This document shows positions 1-7,157 of a stretch of DNA of 64,000 bases, in pieces. A program made the position numbers and the translations under genes. The notes beneath the pieces are model-generated. The model had not been told where the DNA came from. It saw only the letters and a program-made list of their open reading frames with translations, and did not search any database. The DNA lies in NCBI GenBank assembly GCA_903901915.1, contig CAIUSV010000090.1, forward strand, positions 1 to 64,000, in the 5' to 3' direction. Each line of letters opens with the position of its first letter. Position 1 is the first letter of the stretch. This stretch comes from an uncultured Rhodospirillaceae bacterium. GTDB lineage: Bacteria > Pseudomonadota > Alphaproteobacteria > Rhodospirillales > Magnetospirillaceae.

Positions 1-1461
1 ACCATGGGCGCGGCCTTCCTGGTGATGTGGCCGGTGCTCTATACCGATGTCAACGAGACCTGGACCCTGGCCTCGCGCCGCCAGCGTCTTCTGGTCGGGG
101 CGGCGGGCATCATGGCCGAATTGGCGGTGGCGGCCTGGGCGACCCTGTTGTGGGCCTTCCTGCCCGAGGGGGCGTTGCGCCAGGGCGTCTTCGTCCTGGC
201 CGCCTTCACCTGGGTGTCGTCGCTGGCCATCAATATGTCGCCGTTCATGCGCTTCGACGGTTACTTCCTGGCCATGGACGCGCTGGAATTGCCCAACCTG
301 CACCCTCGGGCCTTCGCCATGGCGCGGTGGTGGCTGCGCGAAGTGCTGTTCGATCTTGGCGAACCGGCGCCGGAAGCCATGGACGTCCATCGAAGCCGGG
401 CCATGGTGGCCTTCGCCTTCGCCGTCTGGATCTACCGTCTGGTGCTGTTCCTCGGCATCGCCGCCTTGGTCTATCATTTCTTCATCAAGGCGGTGGGCGT
501 GCTGCTGTTCGCCGTCGAGATCGGTTGGTTCGTGTTCCTGCCCATCTGGAATGAGGTGAAGCAATGGGCCAAGCGGCGGGGTGGCATCCTCCAAGGCACT
601 CGGTGGAGGCGTCCGCTGATGGGCCTCGGCCTTGCCCTGCTGGTGGCGATCATTCCCTGGCGGACCCGCATCGAGGCCCCGGCCTCGGTTGCCGCCGAGA
701 TCGTGGCACCGCTCTTCCTGCCCGCACCGGCCCGGCTGGAAGCGGTTTTGGTCGAGCGCGGCCAGCATGTGGCAGCGGGAACCAAGTTGCTCGCCTTCAT
801 CGCCCCCGATATCGATGCCAGACGCGCCATCACCGCCGCCAGATTGGCGGGCAAATCGGCAGAGTTGGAGGCGGTCAAGCTCGATCCCTTCGGTCGAGAA
901 CGCCTCTCGGCCTTGACCGAGGAGCTGTCGCGCTTGGCTGCCGAGAAGGTGGCGCTGGATGCCGAGGCCGAGCGCCTGACCATCACCGCGCCCCATGCCG
1001 GTGTCTTCCTCGACCCGCTGCCGGACCTGAAACCCGGCGCCTGGCTGTCGCCCAAGCAGCAACTGGGCCTGATCCGTGCCGATGGCGTGCCCATCGCCAC
1101 CGCCTATGTCGCCGAGGACGATCTGGAGCGGATCAAGGAAGGCGACGAGGCCCGCTTCCTCCCCCACGGACTCGACCATGCCGCCATGGCGGGCACGGTG
1201 CTCGCCATCGACCGCAATCCGGTCAAGCTGCTGACCGATCCGGCCCTGGCCTCGCTGCATGGCGGTGACATCCCGGTGCGAGCGGCAGGCCAGACCCTGG
1301 TGCCCCAGGGCGGCTTCTTCCGCGTCACCATCCGTCTCGACGGCCCGGCGCCCGATGTCAAGCTTATTGGACATGCCCGGATCAGCGGCCAAGGCCAAAG
1401 CCTGATCGGTCGCGCCGCCCGCTCCGCCCTGGTGGTACTGGTCCGCGAATGGGGAGCGTGA
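1..1461 (+). CDS. M50-type metalloprotease/HlyD fusion membrane protein (5' end outside window)
   Basis: This reading frame is open from base 1 and the first ATG (base 4) is internal. The protein aligns from its first residue with residue 215 onward of the complete paralogue at 25393-27486, so about 215 N-terminal residues, including the HELGH zinc site, lie upstream. Visible parts are the YTDVNE segment after the active site, several membrane helices, the second zinc-site motif NMSPFMRFDGY, a further pair of helices near YHFFIKAVGV, one helix around residue 210, and then a periplasmic HlyD/biotinyl-lipoyl-like domain with a helical hairpin. It ends VREWGA, like its paralogue (IREWGT). By analogy it is the inner-membrane part of an export complex for a large surface protein. 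The function is inferred from the paralogue's operon. Confidence 0.85.
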   Translation, partial: TMGAAFLVMWPVLYTDVNETWTLASRRQRLLVGAAGIMAELAVAAWATLLWAFLPEGALRQGVFVLAAFTWVSSLAINMSPFMRFDGYFLAMDALELPNLHPRAFAMARWWLREVLFDLGEPAPEAMDVHRSRAMVAFAFAVWIYRLVLFLGIAALVYHFFIKAVGVLLFAVEIGWFVFLPIWNEVKQWAKRRGGILQGTRWRRPLMGLGLALLVAIIPWRTRIEAPASVAAEIVAPLFLPAPARLEAVLVERGQHVAAGTKLLAFIAPDIDARRAITAARLAGKSAELEAVKLDPFGRERLSALTEELSRLAAEKVALDAEAERLTITAPHAGVFLDPLPDLKPGAWLSPKQQLGLIRADGVPIATAYVAEDDLERIKEGDEARFLPHGLDHAAMAGTVLAIDRNPVKLLTDPALASLHGGDIPVRAAGQTLVPQGGFFRVTIRLDGPAPDVKLIGHARISGQGQSLIGRAARSALVVLVREWGA

Positions 1462-1496
1462 TCCGTTATGATGATCCCCACTATCCTTGGAGATGA

Positions 1497-1799
1497 ATGA
1501 TGAGAAAATTGTTGAGACTGACCGCTCTGGCTACATTCCTGGCCTTGGCTTCCGCTGCTATGGCCCAGGGGAACGCTCCCATCGATAAGGCTTATGAAGA
1601 CGGCAAGGCTGCGGAAATATCATCCGTCAAACTGCGATTGGCAACCCAGCCTGCAGTAACAGCCATTCAGGAACTGAACGAGGCTGAGGACACTTTGCGA
1701 CGGTTGAAGGAGGCCAAGGCTTCCGAACAGCGTCGCAAGATTGCTGCCGAACTGGAAATGGCGATCACCCGATTGAAAATGGCTGCCGGAGGGCAATGA
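1497..1799 (+). CDS. small exported protein of unknown function
   Basis: A 100-residue protein with a clear Sec signal peptide: an MRK start, a hydrophobic core, and a likely cleavage site after AMA at about residue 23. The mature part is short, charged and mostly helical, rich in Glu, Lys, Arg and Ala, and may form a coiled coil (residues 50-95). A GGAG ribosome-binding site lies just upstream. The start may be either of two adjacent ATG codons (1497 or 1500). It follows the M50/HlyD gene by 35 bases and is probably co-transcribed, which suggests a periplasmic accessory role. I do not recognise the family. Confidence 0.7.
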   Translation: MMRKLLRLTALATFLALASAAMAQGNAPIDKAYEDGKAAEISSVKLRLATQPAVTAIQELNEAEDTLRRLKEAKASEQRRKIAAELEMAITRLKMAAGGQ

Positions 1800-1905
1800 T
1801 TCACGGCTTCCATTGATTGGCCCGAAGCTTGTGTGCCGAGCTGAAATGATGAGAAATGGACATAAAAATGAGAACATTCGCTGGGCAGGCAGTAAGGGAG
1901 CCGAC

Positions 1906-3144
1906 ATGTTGATGCATCTTGAGCGCCCGCATGCAAAGGCAGTGGGCTTTTCCGAAATCCTGGCCGATAGCGGCCTGTCTTATTTTGCCAATGGCCTGAT
2001 CGGGTTCATCTTCGCGGCTACCGGTCCTGTGGCCATCATTCTGTCGGCGGGGATGGGAGGTGGTTTGGCTCAGGCCGAATTGGCCTCCTGGGTGTTCGGG
2101 GTCTTCTTCATCAACGGCCTGATCACCATCGCGTTCAGTTGGCGCTATCGGATGCCCCTTGGCTTCGCCTGGACCATCCCGGGCACGGTGCTGGTCGGTC
2201 AGGCTCTGCACCACCTGAGTTTCGCCGAGGTGGTTGGCGCCTATTACGCGACCAGTCTGGTCATCATGCTAATGGGTGCTACCGGCTGGGTGAAGCGACT
2301 GATGGCCTTGTTGCCCATGCCTATCGTCATGGGGATGGTGGCCGGTGTCTTCCTGCGATTTGGTCTGGATCTGGTGCGGGCGGTCCATAACGACGCGTAC
2401 ATCGGCGTGCCCATGGTCGCATCCTTCGTTTTGTTGTCGGCAATTCCCACTTTGGGGCGTCGTTTTCCCCCGGTGATTGGTGCTCTGGTGGCGGGAGCAC
2501 TGAGCATCACTGTTTCTGGGAGCTTCCATCCAGAGACGTTGGGGGCCTTTGCCATTGCCCATCCCGTAGTTCAGTCCCCGGCCTTTTCGTTAGCAGCCCT
2601 AGTGGAATTGGTGGTGCCGCTGGCGATCACTGTGCTGGTCGTGCAGAACGGTCAAGGCGTGGCGGTGCTCCGTACCGGAAAGCACGAACCCCCGGTCAAC
2701 ACCATCGCCTTCATGTCGGGAATTGGCGCTGCCCTGAGTGCCGTGGTCGGCGCGGTCAGCAGTTGCCTTACCGGCCCCACCAACGCCCTGCTGATCTCGT
2801 CAGGAGAATTGAACCAGCAATATACCGCTGCCCTCTCGTTTGGCCTGCTCGCCGTGCTGTTTGGCATCTTTGCCCCTACCTTTACTGGGCTGATGCTCGC
2901 GACACCCAAAGAATACATCATGGTGCTGGGTGGGCTTGCCATGCTGAGGGTACTGCAAGGGTCGTTCATATCCTCGTTCGGCGCTGGCAAGTTTACCTTG
3001 GGCGCATTAATCAGCCTGTTGGTGACGGTTGCCGACATCAGTCTGCTGAACATCGGGGCAGCTTTCTGGGGATTGGTGGCTGGATGCGCCATCTCCTCAC
3101 TGATGGAGCGGCATGATTTCGCCGAACTTGCCGCAAAAGCTTGA
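1906..3144 (+). CDS. BenE-family benzoate/H+ symporter-like membrane transporter
   Basis: A polytopic inner-membrane protein of about 412 residues with 11-12 predicted helices. It resembles the BenE family (benzoate:proton symporters): a GFIFAATGP segment near the N-terminus, a WTIPGTVL segment, and a conserved CLTGPTNA-type segment in the second half. The frame is open from 1813, but ATG 1906 is chosen because AAGGGAG sits 5 bases upstream. The substrate is inferred from the family only. No benzoate-degradation genes are nearby, so another aromatic or organic anion is possible. Its GC content is lower than that of the later part of the window. Confidence 0.8.
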   Translation: MLMHLERPHAKAVGFSEILADSGLSYFANGLIGFIFAATGPVAIILSAGMGGGLAQAELASWVFGVFFINGLITIAFSWRYRMPLGFAWTIPGTVLVGQALHHLSFAEVVGAYYATSLVIMLMGATGWVKRLMALLPMPIVMGMVAGVFLRFGLDLVRAVHNDAYIGVPMVASFVLLSAIPTLGRRFPPVIGALVAGALSITVSGSFHPETLGAFAIAHPVVQSPAFSLAALVELVVPLAITVLVVQNGQGVAVLRTGKHEPPVNTIAFMSGIGAALSAVVGAVSSCLTGPTNALLISSGELNQQYTAALSFGLLAVLFGIFAPTFTGLMLATPKEYIMVLGGLAMLRVLQGSFISSFGAGKFTLGALISLLVTVADISLLNIGAAFWGLVAGCAISSLMERHDFAELAAKA

Positions 3145-3573
3145 TTACGGCTCCATCTCTCCAGCGTTAATAGGGCGAGGGTGAGCTGACTGCGGCCGAA
3201 ATCGTATGCAAGGCATTCATAGTTGGACCATTACGTCCCGGTATCTGGTTGGGGCTGGCGATCTTCCAACGCGATCGAAATCATTCTGTCATGTTTCCCC
3301 TGTCTGATCGGAAGCTTTTTCGGCTCCCCTCGCGTTGCCCGAGTAGGGTACGCCGTCACGGCAACATCTGCGGGACAGTTACCCCAATCGGCTGCGAAAC
3401 AGCACAAGAGCATGTGACTGTTTATGGCACAACGGAGCCCTAGCGGACGTTCCCGTCGAATGGCGGCTCACTGGGGCACTTCGGTCAGATCCCCCGCGCC
3501 AAAGCCAGTTCATGGCTAGGATGTTGCTATCTTCAATTCGCTGAAACCGGACAACATCAGGGTTTCAGCCGGG

Positions 3574-3596
3574 CCGTCCAGTTCTCACCTTTGACC
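3574..3596 (-). repeat. short dispersed repeat, copy 1
   Basis: On the minus strand this reads KGENWTAR followed by LKP and a stop codon. Copy 2 at 28379-28401 reads KGENWTVR, LKS and a stop. The 23-base stretches differ at one position. Both copies lie in decayed DNA flanking the giant-protein region. Confidence 0.6.
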
Positions 3597-3764
3597 ATCA
3601 CGGATCGGTCGGTGCAGCCCCACGACGGCCACATCGTTTTAGCGCCCCTTAATGGCGGCCTAGCTGTCAAGACGCTGCGGAAGACCGAGGATGGCTGGGG
3701 AACTGGCCTCGGCCAACCCGGACTATCCAAGTTTCACTGTAGACCCTGAAAACGGTGTGCAGAT

Positions 3765-3878
3765 AACCGGTTCATCCGCTGGAGCCGGCTCGGCGTGTTC
3801 AACCGGATCTTAGCGGAGTTGGTGGCTGGTGGGGGCAAGCCCGACCAATTGATGATCGATGCGACCCACCTCAAGGCG
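3765..3878 (+). pseudogene. IS5-family (IS427-like) transposase fragment
   Basis: In frame from 3765 the translation contains RFIRWSRLGVFNRI and then KPDQLMIDATHLKA. These are characteristic of the N-terminal half of IS5/IS427-group DDE transposases; the D of MIDATH is the first catalytic Asp. The frame upstream is broken near 3760 and homology stops after LKA, so only a remnant is left. No terminal inverted repeats were identified. Confidence 0.75.
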
Positions 3879-3930
3879 TTGTGTTTGATGAGACTGCTAC
3901 ATAATACCGATTAGACAGCTTAACAGGCTA

Positions 3931-5229
3931 TCATTCCAGGCTAGTCATCAACCCCAACATAGGAAACAGCATTGAGACGATGGCGAGGGCACCGGCTACG
4001 GCATAAATCCACCGTTGGTGTTTCTCGGCATTTCTCCATCGCTCGACTACCGCAGCAGCGGAAACCATGGCATACGCGAGCAGGATGCAAGGGGCGGCAA
4101 CCGTGGCGGTGCCGATCAGGATGTCCATGATGGCGACATCTGCCAGGATCAGCGACGTCGTTGCTGCAATGCCAGTCGCGGCGATCATGGTGATGGCAAT
4201 GATCGGCGTTTCGAAGCGGGGATGGATATAGCCCACAGCCTTCCATAACTGGCCTTGCAGTGCCAAGCTATAGAGCAGGCGCCCACCGGTATTGAGGCAG
4301 CCAAGCAGGCAGCCAAACCATGATAAGGCCGCCGCAACGAGAAGGATCGAGAGGCCCCACTGTGCCCCTCCCGCATCTACCAGGACCGAAAGCGGGGCAG
4401 CTTCGTAATCCGGCGGCAGGGTGTGATAAATGCCAATCAAAGAGCCGGACGCGGCAAATGTCACGCCACCCGTGACCAGCACCGTCAGCCAATTGGTTCT
4501 CGGAATATCGGTAAGGGGATGTTTCGCCTCCACTCCAAAAACGCAGGCGGTCTCGAATCCCGTGAAGCAGGTCATCGCCAACGGCAGCCCTGCGAGGAAT
4601 TGCGGGGCGATATCCGGATGCATAGTGATCCCGGATGAAAATACATCCAATCCCGGCCAGTATTCCAAAGCAACCAAAGCTAGTATGCCAAGGCTGATAA
4701 AATCGATGGCGAGGGCTGCCCTTGTCGAGATCGTTACATTGCGGATGGAAAACCACGACGCCAAAAGCATGACAGCGAAGGCGATGATGACGAATTCATG
4801 GTGCCCCGGGTTCGCCCCCAAGCCTGTCTGGACCATGTGGATCAGCGCATAGGGTCCCGTCGCCAGATAGGCTGGCACAGACGCCACGTATGCGATCATG
4901 ATGGCCCATCCCGCGACGGCACCGACTTTTGCGCCGAAGACCCAGTCCACATAATCGTACAGTGATCCGTGGGTGGCGATTTTTCTGGCAAAGACATTGA
5001 TCTGGGCGGCCACTACCAAAAAGGCACACATGGCGGCCAGGAAAATCAGGGGGGTGAAAGCCCCCCCCCTTGCAAAGACAATGGGCACCCCGATGATGAC
5101 CGTTCCGGTCAGGCCCATGCTGCCCAGGGAACTGCCCAAGACTTCCTTGAACCCCAAGCATTGTGGGCGCAGTCCGGCGTCCTGTGTCAATCGAGGAGGG
5201 GGGGTAGCTGTTTGCTCAAATTTCTCCAT
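3931..5229 (-). CDS. APC-superfamily amino acid permease
   Basis: A 432-residue integral membrane protein with about 12 hydrophobic helices. It shows typical APC features: a GLTGTVIIGVP glycine-rich first helix, a GSLYDYVDWVFG segment in helix 3, and TCFTGFETACVFGVEAKHP in the helix 6 to loop region. It probably imports an amino acid or amine by proton or sodium symport; the substrate cannot be read from sequence. It is transcribed divergently from the AraC-type gene at 5533, a common arrangement for a transporter and its regulator. It is slightly shorter than many APC permeases but looks complete. Confidence 0.8.
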   Translation of the reverse strand: MEKFEQTATPPPRLTQDAGLRPQCLGFKEVLGSSLGSMGLTGTVIIGVPIVFARGGAFTPLIFLAAMCAFLVVAAQINVFARKIATHGSLYDYVDWVFGAKVGAVAGWAIMIAYVASVPAYLATGPYALIHMVQTGLGANPGHHEFVIIAFAVMLLASWFSIRNVTISTRAALAIDFISLGILALVALEYWPGLDVFSSGITMHPDIAPQFLAGLPLAMTCFTGFETACVFGVEAKHPLTDIPRTNWLTVLVTGGVTFAASGSLIGIYHTLPPDYEAAPLSVLVDAGGAQWGLSILLVAAALSWFGCLLGCLNTGGRLLYSLALQGQLWKAVGYIHPRFETPIIAITMIAATGIAATTSLILADVAIMDILIGTATVAAPCILLAYAMVSAAAVVERWRNAEKHQRWIYAVAGALAIVSMLFPMLGLMTSLE

Positions 5230-5532
5230 AGGAGGCGCATAACCTTCATAGTGGCATTGCTCGTTCTTGAGTTATAACTATGTATTTCTGATCGTAAAAC
5301 AATTCATCATGAATATATTGGAATATATATCGGTATATTTTTATGTATCTTCGAATCGGTTACTCATGTCCACCAAACGTAATGAAACAGCGCGACCGAT
5401 CTGTGGGGCGCGATGCCGTGCCCAACGGGCAGCAGTTTACCTTGTTGGGGCATCGGGCCTATCCCATTTGGGGGTAGAAAAGCGCAAAAAAAAGCTCAGA
5501 ATGATTTTTGCGAGATTGTTTTGAGCGTTCTG
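5230..5532. promoter_or_regulatory. AT-rich divergent promoter region
   Basis: About 300 bases lie between the divergent permease and AraC genes. The part from 5260 to 5360 is strikingly AT-rich for this genome, with several TATA-like stretches (for example around 5310-5345). It probably holds promoters in both directions and binding sites for the AraC regulator. No single -10/-35 pair could be assigned with confidence. Confidence 0.5.
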
Positions 5533-6537
5533 ATGCAACAGCCTAGTGCATCCCAGGCCATTGAACTCGGTATTCCCTCGAAAACACGTTGGCGCCTCCC
5601 CAATGGTTTCGGCAGCGTTGATCTGTCACCGAGGCAGGACGGTTTGCCCTCGCATGTCGGAAAAATAAACTATAAGAAAATCCCTCTGCGCCCAGGGATG
5701 GAGGTTTGCACCTTTGACGCCACCTTCAGTTCTCCTATTGAAATAAACTATGAGTACTTGATAGAGCAGCCGTATATTTGGATAGCAATGAATGTTTGCG
5801 GAAAAGGAAGATACAGCCATGGTGCCGATATTAACGGTGAGTTTTACGGCGATCAAGCTTTCTGCGCCATCCTTCGAGATCCGATGATCGACGTCACCTA
5901 TGCCACCGGGAGGCATAGAGGTGCAGATATCGTTGTTACCCATGACCGGCTTAGAGAAATGTTACAGGGCCGACGCCTGTGTCGTCCTGTCGATGATTTC
6001 CTCGACGGTCGATTAGACCCCATGGTTGCCACTTTCCGTCCCTCAGGCTTTCAGCGCAGCATTGCCCATCAGATCGTCAACCACCCCTACCAAGGGGTGA
6101 TGGCATCACTCTTTCTCGAAGCAAAAGTCTTCGAGATGCTGGGGGAAACCTTGACGGTCATGGCTGAAGACAGCCAATCCACAGAAACAGGCTGTGGCCA
6201 TCGATATGCCATGATCGCCCGTGACATCATGATGACTAATCTCGCTAATCCTCCCCGGATTGAAGACGTTGCCAAGCAGGTCGGCTTGTCCCAACGTCGG
6301 CTGAACGAGGTATTCCGACAAGTCTTTGGCGCCTCGCCCCTGCAATGTCTGGTGAGTTGGCGGCTTGATCTGGCGCGTGAACTACTCGTTGCCGGTCAGC
6401 TAACGGCCAAACAAATAGCCTATCAGGTTGGCTATGCTCATGTGAGCAACTTCTCCCTAGCTTTTACCCGCCGTTTCGGCCACTCGCCGACCAGCATCAC
6501 CGGCTCTGAAAGCGACTTCGGCCGCGAAACACCATAA
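5533..6537 (+). CDS. AraC-family transcriptional regulator (PchR-like)
   Basis: A protein of about 334 residues with an N-terminal sensing domain (residues 20-200, PchR-like in length and in segments such as IAHQIVNHPYQG) and a C-terminal AraC double helix-turn-helix (about 232-330). The latter includes IEDVAKQVGLSQRRLNEVF and the signature GYAHVSNFSLAFTRRFGHSP. ATG 5533 is preferred over the upstream-open frame (from 5413), whose first 40 residues look non-coding. It likely regulates the divergent permease. It could also act on the giant-protein operon downstream, because its DNA-binding domain is duplicated just before that operon. Confidence 0.8.
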   Translation: MQQPSASQAIELGIPSKTRWRLPNGFGSVDLSPRQDGLPSHVGKINYKKIPLRPGMEVCTFDATFSSPIEINYEYLIEQPYIWIAMNVCGKGRYSHGADINGEFYGDQAFCAILRDPMIDVTYATGRHRGADIVVTHDRLREMLQGRRLCRPVDDFLDGRLDPMVATFRPSGFQRSIAHQIVNHPYQGVMASLFLEAKVFEMLGETLTVMAEDSQSTETGCGHRYAMIARDIMMTNLANPPRIEDVAKQVGLSQRRLNEVFRQVFGASPLQCLVSWRLDLARELLVAGQLTAKQIAYQVGYAHVSNFSLAFTRRFGHSPTSITGSESDFGRETP

Positions 6538-6540
6538 CGC

Positions 6541-6577
6541 TTCCGCGAATCCGCATACCACAAATAGTAACTTCCGA
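6541..6577. repeat. post-AraC repeat, copy 1
   Basis: TTCCGCGAAT (6541-6550) followed by ACTTCCGA (6570-6577) lies just after the first AraC gene. The same two words occur after the second AraC gene (7022-7031 and 7064-7071). They are either remnants of the duplicated segment or repeated operator-like sites. Confidence 0.45.
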
Positions 6578-6635
6578 ATTCTGAGGTCCTTTATATTTCG
6601 CCATCGCCAGTTCGGATTAATGACGGGGCGGAGCA

Positions 6636-6992
6636 ATGGCATTAGCTGACGACATTCAGCCCCTAGGGTCTCCGCGGGCGCGTAGATATGCTATGGTTGC
6701 CCGCGAAATCATCATGGACAATCTCGGCAATCCTCCTCGCATCAGCGACATCGCGCGACAGGTCGGGTTGTCCCAGCGAAGGTTAAACGAGGTGTTCCGG
6801 GAAGTCTTTGGCACCTCGCCGCTACAATGCCTAGTGCTCTGGCGCCTTGATCTGGCGCACAGCCTTCTATCATCGGGAGAATTTTCTGTGAAGCAAGTAT
6901 CCCGAAAGGCGGGTTATGCCCATGTGAGCAACTTCTCTCTGGCATTCACCCGCCGTTTTGGCCATCCGCCCAGCGAGGTCTTCGGGAAGTAA
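6636..6992 (+). CDS. stand-alone AraC-type DNA-binding domain protein
   Basis: A 118-residue protein consisting almost only of an AraC double helix-turn-helix. By eye it is about 70% identical to the C-terminal domain of the preceding gene: shared RYAM, NPPRI, QVGLSQRRLNEVF, SPLQCL, WRLDLA and GYAHVSNFSLAFTRRFGH. It has no sensing domain. It appears to come from a tandem duplication that kept only the DNA-binding half. It may compete with or replace the full-length regulator at the same sites, in the manner of MarA/SoxS-type stand-alone regulators. The next gene downstream is the giant surface protein. Confidence 0.75.
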   Translation: MALADDIQPLGSPRARRYAMVAREIIMDNLGNPPRISDIARQVGLSQRRLNEVFREVFGTSPLQCLVLWRLDLAHSLLSSGEFSVKQVSRKAGYAHVSNFSLAFTRRFGHPPSEVFGK

Positions 6993-7021
6993 GTGGCGGC
7001 AATCGCCAAACGGAATAACAT

Positions 7022-7071
7022 TTCCGCGAATCGCCATAATTCAAAAATGCCGTCAGCTTCCATACTTCCGA
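7022..7071. repeat. post-AraC repeat, copy 2, upstream of the giant gene
   Basis: TTCCGCGAAT at 7022-7031 and ACTTCCGA at 7064-7071 repeat the words found after the first AraC gene. This copy lies 90-135 bases before the chosen start of the giant gene, so it could serve as a regulator-binding site in that promoter. Confidence 0.4.
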
Positions 7072-7157
7072 TAATCTCCTCGTGAATTCGTCGAGTTCCG
7101 CCTTCGCTTCTGCAGAGAGTGGGCGTGATCTTTACAGCGCGAAAGGGGCGCAGATGC

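Larger units (their letters stand above)
3145..3930. other. gene-poor decayed stretch
   Basis: About 790 bases lie between the BenE-like gene and the convergent permease with no convincing intact gene. It contains a transposase remnant (3765-3878) and a short sequence on the minus strand (3574-3596) that recurs at 28379. Composition and interrupted frames suggest old insertion debris. Confidence 0.6.
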
